A DNA stretch of 64,000 bases. It comes from Sequoia sempervirens. Its lineage: Eukaryota > Streptophyta > Pinopsida > Cupressales > Cupressaceae. Below are positions 38,020-48,454 of this stretch, one piece after another. Position 1 is the stretch's first letter, and each line of letters starts with the position of its first letter. Location of the stretch: the NCBI GenBank assembly GCA_007258455.2, contig VDFB02373365.1, forward strand, positions 223,953,503 through 224,017,502, in the 5' to 3' direction. Made by a program: the position numbers and the translations under genes. A model generated the notes under the pieces. The model saw only the letters and a program-made list of their open reading frames with translations, was not told the origin of the DNA and did no database searches.

Positions 38020-39043
38020 ATCTGGGAACTCTGCTAATAATGGATGTCTATCCAGTAGAGGGGCCTCTGCAAGCTGGTCATCAACTACTTGTCCTTTTAT
38101 ATCCTTTTGTCTACATATTCAATATCAAACTCATTGATAATCATGATCCATTTCGCCATGCGACCTATGAGGGTAGCCTTTGAGAGAAAATATTTCAAAG
38201 GATCAACTTTGAAAATGAGTTGGGTCTTGTGATTGAGCATGTAGTGTCATAATTTTTTAGCACAAAAGACCACAACAAGACATTCCCATTCAATTGGAGT
38301 GTAGTTCAAATCGCAACCTACAAAAGTTTGAGATATGTAGTAGATAAATCTTTCTTTTCCATTGTCATCATGTTGTGCCAATAATGCCCCCAATACCATG
38401 TTGGTAACTGATATGTATAAAAAAAGTGGTTTATCTAGATTGGGTGGCATGAGAACATGAGGGAAAACAAGCTAATCTTTGAGGTGATGGAAGGCTTGTT
38501 GATAGTTTTATCCCATTTGAAGGTGACATTTTTGCATAGAATATGTGAAAATGGTTGACATTTATCAGCAAGTTATGCAATAAATCTTCTAATTTCTTGA
38601 AGTTTCCCTTGCAGACTTTGTATATTTTTGATATTATTTGGTGGAGGCATATCTACTATTGCTTTGACCTTGGCCAAATCGACTTCTATTCCCTTGCATG
38701 AGACAATGAATCCCAAAGTTTTCCTGATGTTATGCCAAATACACATTTCTTTGGATTTAGGCGCAGTCAATATTTCTCTAGTCGATCAAATATATTTTCC
38801 AATACCTCTATATGTCCATCTCTTGTTTTTGATTTTCCCAAAATACCATCCACATAATCTTCCATAATATCATGTAGCATATCATGAAAAATTACTATCA
38901 TTGCTCTCTGATATGTGGCTCCTACATTCTTAAGACCAAATGCCATTAGTTGATAGTAGAATGTTCCCCATGAAGTGATGAAGGTTGTTTTATGCTGATC
39001 TTCATCTGATATTCATATTTGGTTTTAGTTAGAAAAACCATCC
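38020..39043 (-). pseudogene. Host Tat-like gypsy element: C-terminal RT and RNase H
   Basis: From the junction at 39043 the minus strand reads GFSN-stop-NQI-stop-ISDEDQHKTTFITSWG, then GATYQRAM and EDYVDGILGKSKTRDGH, where the RT catalytic YVDD has become YVDG. The thumb (RLNPKKC, KTLGFIVSCKGIEVDLAKVKAI, NIQSLQGKLQEIRRFI) and RNase H (ISVTNMVLGALLAQHDDNGKER, YTPIEWECLVVVF, LIGRMAKWIMI) follow. The N-terminal RT half is 7.8 kb away at 46856-47138, because the TRIM array and gag-only element lie between the Met-Asp and Gly-Phe-Ser codons. Confidence 0.93.
39039..39043. repeat. Left target-site duplication of the TRIM array (CATCC)
   Basis: Minus-strand GGATG, pairing with GGATA (tatcc, 46856-46860) at the other end. 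Removing everything between restores CTCAT-GGATG-GTTTTTC, that is LMDGFS of the RT. Confidence 0.85.
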
Positions 39044-39265
39044 TATTGGAACACATTTGTCATTGCAGAAAAAGATCCACCTATTAATGGCCGATACAAA
39101 CACTAGAGATAAACAAATCCACAAGAGGCAGTTAGTCCATGTCATAAATCCGAAGGGAGACATTGGTGATTAGTCCAACAATCCCCCCTCAGTTTCACCT
39201 GAGGGGATTCGAACCCACAACCATGACTCTGATACCATTTGTTGGAACACGTTTGTCGTTGCACC
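39044..39265 (-). mobile_element. TRIM array, left part: LTR, internal domain, start of middle LTR
   Basis: On the minus strand the array is LTR-internal-LTR-internal-LTR. This part has the last LTR (39180-39044, 137 bp, starts TGTTGGACTAATCACC and ends GTTCCAATA), the 59-bp internal domain (39239-39181) and the last 26 bases of the middle LTR (39265-39240, ending GTTCCAACA). The internal domain carries a Met-tRNA-type primer binding site tggtatcagagtcatgg (39237-39221), a palindromic gggttcgaatccc and a polypurine end tgaggggggat (39191-39181). The pattern fits terminal-repeat retrotransposons in miniature, which have no coding capacity and move with help from other elements. Confidence 0.88.
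39221..39237 (-). other. Primer binding site of the TRIM element
   Basis: The minus strand reads tggtatcagag immediately after the LTR end plus two bases, matching the complement of the 3' end of plant initiator Met tRNA. Confidence 0.85.
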
Positions 39266-41297
39266 TGTTGGAACTGTTAAATTCTGAATTTTTTACATAT
39301 TGATCATGCTCATGAATTTCCATATTTTCCCCATATTTTCCCCATAAAATCATCAATGTCTGCATTTTTCACATTCTTGTTCATATCGGCTTGTGATGGT
39401 CAGGGGTTTCCCAATTCATATTGTATTTCTACTTGTATGAGTCTGTGTTGCCTATCGGAAAGACTCATTTGATGTCACAGCAATTGGATTTTACCTACAG
39501 GTGGTTTTCGGCATGACATCTTTATTGTCTCGGCGACAGAGGATATATCGGCATGAGCCAGGGGTTTTCGGTGTAACGTTTCATCGAATATGTCATGTCT
39601 TACTGACCCGCGTTTGGAGGAACTCATTGGTGAGAGTTTAAAGCTTCGGTGAAGGGTCATAGCGAAAAGGGTGATGTCTCACCGACCATATGCATGTGGA
39701 GGTTTATCGATAAAACTAATAGCTATCGATGTAATATCTTGGCGAAGTCTTCTTGTCTTGCCGACCGATGGTGGAAGGATTGACTTATTGGTAAGAGTTT
39801 GTGATATTCAGAGTATTGTCATAGCGAGCCCGCCAGGTCTTGTCGATGAAGTCTAATGAGTGGCTTTCGGCGAGAGGTTTGTGTCATCTTGGCGAACAGG
39901 TGTGAATTCAAGGTGTTTCAGTATGACATAAAATAATCTACAAGATGTCTCCATGATAGTTTGAAGTTACAACGATATATATGGGACAGATGGACTCGTC
40001 GGCAAGAAAAACCATGTGCCATGGTGACTAATATGTATCATGTGCACTTTTGGTGAAACATTGGGCAATCTATATAGCGTCTCCTCGACTATAAATTGTC
40101 TTGGTGAAGGCAAATGTTGGGCACGTCTTGGTGAGAGAGATTCTTGTGTCTCAGCGATTGGAACAAATATAATAGAAAGGTGCTCTCGATGTGACAAAAG
40201 GTTTTCGATATGATTTCTCCCCGACGGTAGAAGGTCACGGCGAAACACAAAGAGTACAGGATGACCAGCGATATAATTGCCTTCGGCATGACTCTCGATA
40301 TGTCTCAGCGACTGTTTTATTGATGATTAACAAAAGCTTTGTCACTGTGGCCGACATTTGATTTCCTAAAATATAGTTGCAGGCTGACATGGGATTTTCC
40401 TGAATACTACAGTTGGCCAACATTGGAATATGAAGTGGTGTGTTTCCTGATGCTGGTGTATAAATATGCATTCCCGATTGTAAATAGGAGGGGGCTATTA
40501 GATATTTGATACAGAGTAGGTAGATTAGGAATGGATACAATAGAATAAAGTTCTCATATCAGAGACTATGATGCATGTTTTCAATTGGTGATTTCAATGA
40601 AAATCAGTTGGTGTGGTAGTTTATTCCTGGTGTCAATTATTTGTTGAGTTTATTGAAAATTATTGCTAAGCTGTCTCCAAGTTGATTCTTTTTGGTTGTT
40701 TATTGATATAACAAGCTTATTTTTAGTTTATCAGTGCACATTTGCTGTATCTGTGTGATTAATTGATTGGTTCTTTCAAGGACAGATTAAATCCTTTTGG
40801 TTGATCATAGTAATAAGGGAGATTCATCTAGATTATTAAAGTAGAGCTTAGTAGTCATAATCTTGCATGTTTATACAGGTTATAAACAAAATATATGCCA
40901 ACAATTTGAGTTTTTGCTAAAGTAAGTTGCTCACTTCTATTTCATTTGACTCCGCATACCCAATAACGCACTGGTCTTTGCATTTCATCATTTGGATATA
41001 TTCAATTTCTTTACATCTGTTAATTGAGCATTTTAGGATTTAGATTAGAAGATCGCTATTGCTATTTATACCAAGTTGATTTCATTTGTTCACTCCCATC
41101 TGCCATTGTGAACAAATCATTGCAAGAAGGAATATCACAAGTCAAGTTTGCTTCATTTAGAAAGGTACACCTACCTAGGTTTAGTAGCACCTAAAGAGCA
41201 GAAGGTTAAATTCTTTTGACCTTGTCTATTACCTTGAAACGTATCAAGAGATTGGCAGCCTCTTGAGGCATCCCGCCTGCATTTTTGAGAGCTAACA
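39266..41297 (+). repeat. 5' LTR of the gag-only element (2032 bp)
   Basis: TG...CA ends with TGTT/AACA termini. The first 150 bases have two ttttccccata units (three in the 3' LTR). The region at about 39440-40310 contains some 35 degenerate copies of a GTCTYGGCGA-like motif. A TATA box lies at 40459-40466. The two LTRs match along their length with many C/T and G/A differences. Confidence 0.93.
40459..40466 (+). promoter_or_regulatory. TATA box in the 5' LTR of the gag-only element
   Basis: gtgTATAAATAtgca, conserved at the same place in the 3' LTR (45705-45712). It implies a U3 of about 1.2 kb. Confidence 0.65.
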
Positions 41298-41299
41298 AA

Positions 41300-41320
41300 T
41301 TGGCGAATCTGCTGGGGATT
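41300..41320 (+). other. Primer binding site of the gag-only element
   Basis: ttggcgaatctgctgggga directly follows the LTR end. It resembles the tggcga-ctctgctgggga type of site that I associate with Ogre/Tat-like elements; the exact tRNA cannot be fixed here. A partial echo, tggcgactctg, occurs at 41456-41466. Confidence 0.6.
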
Positions 41321-41484
41321 ACATCAGAAAATTTGATTGAAGACCATCATATAGAGTCAGTGAAGAAAAGGTTGCAATTTGAGAAGATTCAGAAAGGGTG
41401 ATTCCGCTGGGGAGAAGATCAAAGATAATCATTTTCCTACTTTTGGAAAAGTAGGTGGCGACTCTGAAAAAGGTTTGATGAAGA

Positions 41485-44253
41485 ATGGAATTTGTATATG
41501 GAACGAATGAATACACAAATGCAAGCAGGCATTGGACTCCTCAAATGCCTGATTGTACAATTGGAAATTTTCACAATGGAGGCAATGCATATCATGCACA
41601 ACAAAATATACACTCAGCACAACCACCTCATGGTTAGTAGTATGTGCCATATTATCATACACAATGCAATGGTCCACCGTACCAGCATCAATACCCACCT
41701 AGCACCCCCCCTCATCAACACACAACAATGATCAGACAATTTGATTTGGTAGGGATTCAATTATCCCCTTATCCAATGAATGGCAGTTGGAGAGGTCTTG
41801 TTCCAAAGTTTACAGAGAGTAATGCAATTACTGTTGAGGAGAATTTAAGAAGTTTCAATGCTTTCATCCAAGATTTGGATGTGCCATACGGAGATTTACA
41901 CATGAGGCTATTCATGATATCACTTATTGAAGACGCTAGGGATTGGTTTAACAGCCTACCAGTTGTGTCTATTAATTCTCTCCAAGGGTTTTAGGATCGA
42001 TTCCTCGAGCAATATGGGAATCCAAGTGCACCAAATGATGCTCTTCATGAATTAATACGGATTCAGAAAGATCAAAATGACACAATTTATGATTTTAATT
42101 AGAGATTCAATAAATTGCAGAATAAAATACCTCCTGGATCAAAGTTACCATATTTTGTAGCACTAAGTGTTTATTTGAAAGCTTTTGATCCTAAAATGGG
42201 GTATGAACTAAGAAATAGATTCCCAAGAGACTTAGCTGAGGCTCAGAAGATGGCATAGCCAATTGAAAACAATAGGAGGGCTGCAGGGATAATAAGTAAA
42301 ATAGATAATCCTAGGGCTCCTTAGCAAAACAACAACTATCAGTACAGACAAGAGAATACTTATATAAGTGAGAGGCCGAGGTTGCATGACATGCCTTATA
42401 ATATAGACTGGAAGGATGGAAAACCTATAACAGCTAGGCCTGGAATCAAGGAAACTCCTGATCCATTGAGCAAGAGGGGAACCTATATGGTAGGTAACAA
42501 TTACTTCTGTGAATTTTGTGATATGCCACATTCTCCAGATTATTGTGTTGTAGCCCATAGAATGCAAGAAGAGGGAATGTTGATGGGAAACAATGGAGAA
42601 GATCACACAATATATTTGACTTCAAATAATTTTCACCATGTTGAGGAGAGGTACGCATCTTCAGAGGATGAAGGTTATCAGTATGATGTTTCAAATCAGA
42701 AATACAATGTCCATATGGCTGAACAACAGGTCCTTTCTGACTATGAAGAAGATTATACAGAACCATATTTTGTTGAGGTGCCTGCTCAATGCAGTATGAG
42801 GAGATTCACTGAAGAAGAGATAGAGAAACTAATTGTTGCTGATCAGAAGGAAGAAAACAAAGGAGAAACATTGGAGTAGAAGAAAATGATTAAGGCAGAA
42901 GACTCCTCTTTTGACTTCATTCAGACATTTTCCTAGGGGAAAAGGTATGAAGATGATGGTGATATCATGGATGAGCATCAGGAAATCAATCCAGTAGAAG
43001 ATGAGACATGTGCAAGTAGGAGTGACTCATATGATAGCTTGCATGAAGAGGATGATGATACAAGAGATTTCTCTTGCATAACAGATTGTGACAGGGAAAG
43101 CAGTGCATGTTATGAGGAATCCAGTGAATTTTCAGATTGTGAAGATGGATTCGTGGATTTTGATTTGCAGCAAGTTGAAAGCTACGAAGATACAATTGAC
43201 AAAAAAGAGGTTTGTACATTTGATAATAGTTTCTGAACTTTTTCAAACCCATTATATGATGAAGTTTTAAAAGTTGATCAGATGATATTTTGTGGAGGTA
43301 TGCCCATGAATGAACTTCAGGTATTTTCAAATCCACTTTATGAAAAAGAGGAGATATTTTCAGACATGCAAAGTGATGGAATAAATGACTGTGCTGGTAA
43401 TGTTTCTGATTTTTCATTCTCTAATGATCTTGGACTTCTTTTTGATGATGATAAAAATGAAGAATACAACTGTAGTGATGAAAATGTTGAGACTTGTTCA
43501 CTTAGCTGTGAACAAATTTCAGATTTGTTAACCCCTGAATACCAGGTATGTGCATAGGAAGGTGATCTTGAAGTTTGGTGCCCAACTTACATTTGTTTTG
43601 ACAGTGAAAGATCTTTGTGTAAAGATTCTTATGAATCCCTATGCATTTCTTGGAATGATGGTGTGACCTTTGGTGTTGATCAAAGGTCTGAGTCTGTTCG
43701 AGATGAGGTATGTGATTTTAAAATTTCTAACTCATGTGGAGAAGATATTTGTCTGCATACCAAGGATGATAGAATTCCAACATTGATTGATTCATATATA
43801 CATGATATTGATGATATGAGTCATATTCAAGTATTGTCCCCAAATGGTGATACTGAAGAGGTGAAAAAGGTTTCAGATTTGTTTGTTCTAGATAACATTG
43901 ATATGACATAACATTTTATTTCTCAAGAGAAGCACTTTGATGGTGAATTTTCAATACAGCCGGGAGAATGTTTCACAATTCATAACAGTAAGAAAGATAA
44001 TGAGGAATTTTGCATTAGATATGCATATATTTTGTATGTTGGAGATAACAGAGATTTGCCTCATGATGATGGAGAACTTGAACTACAGAATGGTAAAGGG
44101 AATTTGGGCCAAGCTGAGCATGATGATTTTTTAAAAACTTGCAATAATAGTAACAAGAGAGATTGCATGAATGTCTTCAAGAAGAATCTGATGAACTCAA
44201 GACAAAATCAGGTATTTGATAGGGGAAAGTATGGTTTGAGTTTCAGATCGTAA
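41485..44253 (+). pseudogene. Long Gag-like frame with zinc knuckle and acidic C-terminal region
   Basis: From ATG 41485 to 44253 one frame (about 922 codons) can be read with in-frame stops but no frameshift. The N-terminal part is Pro/Gln/His-rich. The gag core follows (WRGLVPKFTESNAITVEENL, ARDWFNSLP, RFLEQYGNP, FNKLQNKIPPGSKLPYF). A zinc knuckle of form CX2CX3HX4C (CEFCDMPHSPDYC) lies at 42508-42546. After it come about 560 codons rich in Asp, Glu, Ser and Cys with two FSNPLY(D/E) repeats (near 43240 and 43325). I know no family for this acidic part. Most stops are TAG at places that suit an original CAG or TGG, so the native protein was probably a single long Gag. No protease motif is present. 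Confidence 0.8.
42508..42546 (+). other. Gag zinc knuckle CX2CX3HX4C
   Basis: Encodes CEFCDMPHSPDYC. It has one residue fewer between Cys2 and His than the common CX2CX4HX4C form. The same spacing is seen in the Tat-like element at 60926-60964. Confidence 0.8.
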
Positions 44254-44501
44254 CAACTCAAAATAGGTGAAGTTGAAACATAGAGGATTAAGGGTTGCTT
44301 GTGCATGGACAACTCTTGCTTATCCTCTTTAAAATTATTTTCCATGCACAATAGTTTAGGGTTTTGGTTCACCTCCATCTTGCATTCATTCCATCTGCTA
44401 CTTGTCCATTCCCATTTTTCTCATTTTGTGTCTGGTCTGCTCACCCAAAGATCTAGATCCTTGCAATAATCTTACTATCATTCATCCCTAGACGGAGCCA
44501 C
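44254..44501 (+). other. Non-coding tail of the gag-only element before the 3' LTR
   Basis: This holds the 3' untranslated sequence. The bases next to the LTR are agacggagccac, which is only a weak polypurine tract. Confidence 0.5.
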
Positions 44502-46545
44502 TGTTGGAACTGTTAAATTCTGATGTTTTTACATATTGATCATGCTCATGAATTTCCATATTTTCCCCATAGTTTCCCCATATTTTCCCCATAAAATCAT
44601 CTATGTCTACATTTTTCACATTCTTGTTCATATCGGCTTGTGATGGTTAGGGGTTTCCCGATTCATATTGTATTTCTGCTTGTATGAGTCTGTGTTGCAA
44701 TCGAGAAGACTCATTTGATGTCACAACGATTGGATTTTACCTACAGGTGGTTTTCGGCATGACATCTTTATTGTCTCGGCGACAGAGGATATATCGGCAT
44801 GAGCCAGGGGTTTTCGGTGTAACGTTTCATCAAATATGTCATGTCTTACCGACCCGCATTTGGAGGAACTCATCGGCGAGAGTTTAAAGCTTCGGTGAAG
44901 GGTCATAGTGAAAAGGGTGATGTCTCACCGACCATATGCATGTGGAGGTTTATCAATAAAACTAATAGCTATCGATGTAATATCTTGGCAAAGTCTTCTT
45001 GTCTTTCCAACTAACAGTGGAAGGATTGACTTATCAGTAAGAGTTTGTGATATTCAGAGTATTGTCATAGCGAGCCCGTCAGGTCTTGCCGACGAAGTCT
45101 AATGAGTGGCTTTCGGCGAGAGGTTTGTGTCGTCTTGGCGAACAGGTGTGAATTCAGGGTGTTTTAGTATGACATAAAATAATCTACAAGATGTCTCCCC
45201 AATAGTTTGAAGTTACAGCGACATATATGGGACAGATGGACTCGTTGGCAAGAAAAACCATGTGTCACGGCGACTAATATGTATCATGTGGACTTTCGGT
45301 GAAACATTGGGCAATCTATATAGCGTCTCCCTGACTATAAATTGTCTTGGTGAAGGAAAATGTTGGGCACGTCTCGGTGAGAGAGATTCTTGTGTCTCGG
45401 CGATTGGAACAAATATAATAGAAAAGTGCTCTTGGTGTGACAAAAGGTTTTCAATATGATTTCTCCCCGACAGTAGAAGGTCACGACGAAACACAAAGAG
45501 CACGGGATGACTAGTGATATAATTTCCTTCGGCATGACTCACGATATGTCTTAGCGACTATTTTATTGATGATTAACAAAAGCTTTGTCACTATGGTCGA
45601 CATGTGATTTCCTAAAATACAGTTGCGGGCCGACATGGGATTTTCCTGAATACTACGGTTGGCCAACATTGGAATATGAAGTGGTGTGTTTCCTGATGCT
45701 GGTGTATAAATATGCATTCTTGATTGTAAATAGGAGGGGGCTATTAGATATTCGATATAGAGTAGGTAGATTAGGAATGGATACAGTAGAATAAAGTTCT
45801 CATATAAGAGACTAGGATGCATGTTTTCAATTGGCGATTTCAATGAAAATCAATTGGTGTGGTAGTTTATTCCTGGTGTCAATTGTTTGTTGAGTTTATT
45901 GAAAAGTATTGCTAAGCTGTCTCCAAGTTGATTATTTCTGGTTGTTTAAATTGATATAACAAGCTTATTTTTAGTTTATCAGTGCACATTTGCTGTATCC
46001 GTGTGATTAATTGATTGGTTCTTTCAAGGAGAGATTAAATCCTTTTGGTTGATCACAGTAATCAGGTAGATTCATTTGGATTATTAAAGTAGAGCTTAGT
46101 AGTCATAATATTGCATGTTTATACAGGTTATAAACAAAATATATGCCAGCAATTTGAGTTTCTACTAGAGTACGTTGCTCACTTCTGTTTCATTTGACTC
46201 CGCATACCCAATAAGGCACTGGTCTCTGCATTTCATCATTTGGATATATTTAGTTTCTTTACATCTGTTAATTGAGCATTTTAGGATTTAGATTAGAAGA
46301 TTGCTATTGTTATTTATACCAAGTTGATTTCATTTGTTCACTCCCATTTGCCATTGTGAACAAATCACTGCAAGAAGGAATATCATAAGTCAAGTCTGCT
46401 TCATTCAGAAAGGTACACCCGCCTAGGTTTAGCAACACCTGAAGAGTAGAAGGTTAAATTATTTTGACCTTGTATGTTACCCTGAAACGTATCAAGAGAT
46501 TGGTAGCCTCTTGAGGCATCCTGCCTGCATTTTTGAGAGCTAACA
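44502..46545 (+). repeat. 3' LTR of the gag-only element (2044 bp)
   Basis: Matches 39266-41297 throughout. It has one extra 11-bp ttttccccata-type unit near 44570, and its TATA box is at 45705-45712. It ends GCTAACA at 46545. Confidence 0.93.
45705..45712 (+). promoter_or_regulatory. TATA box in the 3' LTR of the gag-only element
   Basis: TATAAATA in the same context as 40459-40466. Confidence 0.6.
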
Positions 46546-46855
46546 ACACCAAAATATTGACCTGTTAGCCTGATACAAACACCAAAGATAAGCAGATCCA
46601 CAAGAGGTGGCTAGTTCATGTCTCAAATCCAAAAGGAGATGCTGGTGATTAGTCCAACAATTCCCTCCTTAGTGCTACCCGAGGGGATTCAAACTTCCAA
46701 TGCGACACTGATACTATTGGTTAGAACACATTTGTCATTGTGCCAAAAGATTGACCTGCTAACGCTTGATTCAAATGCCAGAGATAAACAGATCCATGAG
46801 AGGTGGATAGTCCATGTCATGAATCTAAATGGAGATGCCAAAAATTAGTCCAACA
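46546..46855 (-). mobile_element. TRIM array, right part: rest of middle LTR, internal domain, first LTR
   Basis: In minus-strand order: first LTR 46855-46718 (138 bp, TGTTGGACTAATTTTTGG to GTTCTAACCA), internal domain 46717-46660 (58 bp, with a decayed primer site atagtatcagtgtc, tttgaatcccc and a purine-rich end aaggagggaat), then the middle LTR from 46659 to 46546, where the gag-only element interrupts it. The middle LTR resumes at 39265. Three LTRs and two internal domains make a tandem TRIM. Confidence 0.87.
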
Positions 46856-46860
46856 TATCC
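46856..46860. repeat. Right target-site duplication of the TRIM array (TATCC)
   Basis: GGATA on the minus strand, one base different from GGATG at 39043-39039. Confidence 0.8.
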
Positions 46861-47150
46861 ATGAGTGATAGCATTTCATGTCCTACCATTAAGTCTACAT
46901 TGATGTCGATATTGGGTAGTGGGAGGTCATCTTTTGGACATGCCTTAATGAGATTCCAAAAGTCAATGCATATTCTTATGCCCCCAGTTGGTTTAGATAC
47001 TAGTACTATGTTAGAAATCCATTCAAGATAATTAATTGGTTGAATAAATCCAACTTGTAGAAGTTTTTGTAATTCTACTTTAACCAAGAGAGCTTTTTGC
47101 GGATGCATCTTTTTGAGTCTTTTCTTTACTAGTTGCATTAGGATATACTA
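46861..47150 (-). pseudogene. Host Tat-like gypsy element: N-terminal RT
   Basis: Minus-strand reading: KKRLKKMHPQKALLVKVELQ, LLQVGFIQPINYLEWISNIV, VSKPTGGIRICIDFWNLIKA, CPKDDLPLPNIDINVDLM, GHEMLSLMD. These are the first RT blocks, with the catalytic Asp of IRICIDFWNL present. The frame runs straight into the TRIM LTR after Met-Asp (giving MLD and a stop from the LTR) and resumes as GFSN at 39043. Confidence 0.93.
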
Positions 47151-48454
47151 CTATATGATGTAACATAAGAAATGGATCAAGGCTTGGCATATTTGCATAG
47201 ATCCAAGCAAAATTTATAGACCTTCATTTGAGGAATATCGATAATGTATGATTTATCTCATCTTGTAATGTTGCAACTATAAAAGTGATTTTTGGTTCTT
47301 CTTCTATTCCTAGGTTAATGTCAATAGTGGCTTTAACTAACACTATAGATGTTTCTTGATATCAAGGAATATAATCAAGTTCCTCATATTCTAGAGCCTC
47401 AAAGAGGTTTTTACTAGAAGATACGTCTTTTATTTTTACTTTTTCATGATCCAAAAGTGCCTCATCAAGGTTTTTACTAAGGGATCTTTCTTTCTCATTT
47501 TTATGACTAAGGCACATGATTTGTTCACCGAAATAAGTATCCTTGTGCAGTTTTATTTCAAATTCCTTTTATTTATCTCCTCTAGGTATTTTTTTTCAAA
47601 CTCCCATAAGTTCGATGATTGCTTCATCATTTTGAAAGGTATCAAGAATGGGAGGTCCTTGTTTATCCCAATCAATAAGTTCAAGATAGATGAGTGAAAG
47701 ATCAATGGGATGGGATGGTATAATGGTGTAAATGTATTCTTGATCAAAGAGTTGGGAGATGATTTCGAAAGGCCCCTCTTTAGGGCTTTTATCATTAGTT
47801 AAGGTATTACCAGCTTTATTGTGAGCACATTTAGGTACCATTTTAGTGGATTCATACCCGAGTCCATGGTGTTTTTTGTATCCTTGCAATTGAATTGGTT
47901 CCATTATACCTTATTCATGTTCCCCCAATCCTTTACCTTTGTAACTCATATGCTTGCATAAGTCATGTCCTTTTGGATACCTATTAAATTCTAGGAGAGA
48001 TGGTGACTTTTCTTCTTCTTTATATAACCATGATGAGATTTCCTCACTAAAATATTCTTTATCTAGAAGTCCCCATCTATTAAAACTTTTTAAATTTTAT
48101 TTAGATTCTATTTTGAGCACCTTGGGTTAACCATGAGACCTAGGTGAAAGGGGGAGTTGTCCTACATAGAAAGAGTTATGTAGTCCATATTCTCCACATC
48201 CTTTGTGAGTAACTTTGATCTTGATCTTAGGGGTGGGTTGTGAGGTGGGTTTTCATGTGGATGAATCAATGTAAGAGGAAGAAGTGGATGTTGTATCATT
48301 AATTGGAAAATGGTGAGCATGATTATATTTTCCTTTCAACACTTTGTAGTATTGGAAAGGTTGTGGGTTAGTTGGTATTGTAACTTCACTACCATTGCAT
48401 GAAAATTTTAGGTATTGATGGTATGTGGAGGGGATTACTTGCATAGAATGTATC
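47151..48454 (-). pseudogene. Host Tat-like gypsy element: protease end and protease-RT linker
   Basis: From the right, the minus strand reads HSMQVIPSTYHQYLKFSCNG (from 48454), which continues the protease block PWI seen at 63611. The linker follows, including EPIQLQGYKKHHGLGYEST and DWDKQGPPILDTF (47904-47596), as in other gypsy elements before the RT. Stops and frame changes are present. Confidence 0.85.
48450..48454. repeat. Left target-site duplication GTATC of the 15-kb Tat-like element
   Basis: Identical to 63606-63610. Joining the two flanks restores the protease block ..GRPWIHSM.. of the host element in frame. Confidence 0.93.

Larger units (their letters stand above)
39266..46545 (+). 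mobile_element. Gag-only (non-autonomous) LTR retrotransposon, 7280 bp
   Basis: The element begins TGTTGGAACTG and ends GAGAGCTAACA. It has two LTRs of 2032 and 2044 bp and 3204 bp of internal DNA carrying only a gag-type frame; protease, RT, RNase H and integrase are all absent. It is flanked by a 5-bp TSD with one mismatch (gcacc 39261-39265; acacc 46546-46550) and lies inside the middle LTR of the TRIM array. Because both LTRs, the primer site and gag are complete, the lack of pol seems original rather than a deletion. It would have depended on enzymes from another Ty3/gypsy element. Confidence 0.93.

Noticed and set aside
39181..39239. tRNA gene or tRNA-derived SINE
   Set aside because: The B-box-like ggttcgaatcc drew attention, but flanking LTRs, a Met-tRNA primer site and a polypurine end fit a TRIM better, and no A box or cloverleaf is seen.
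39475..40540. Long ORFs in the 5' LTR of the gag-only element and their twins at 44721-45843
   Set aside because: They lie within LTR sequence, occur on both strands and encode nothing recognisable.
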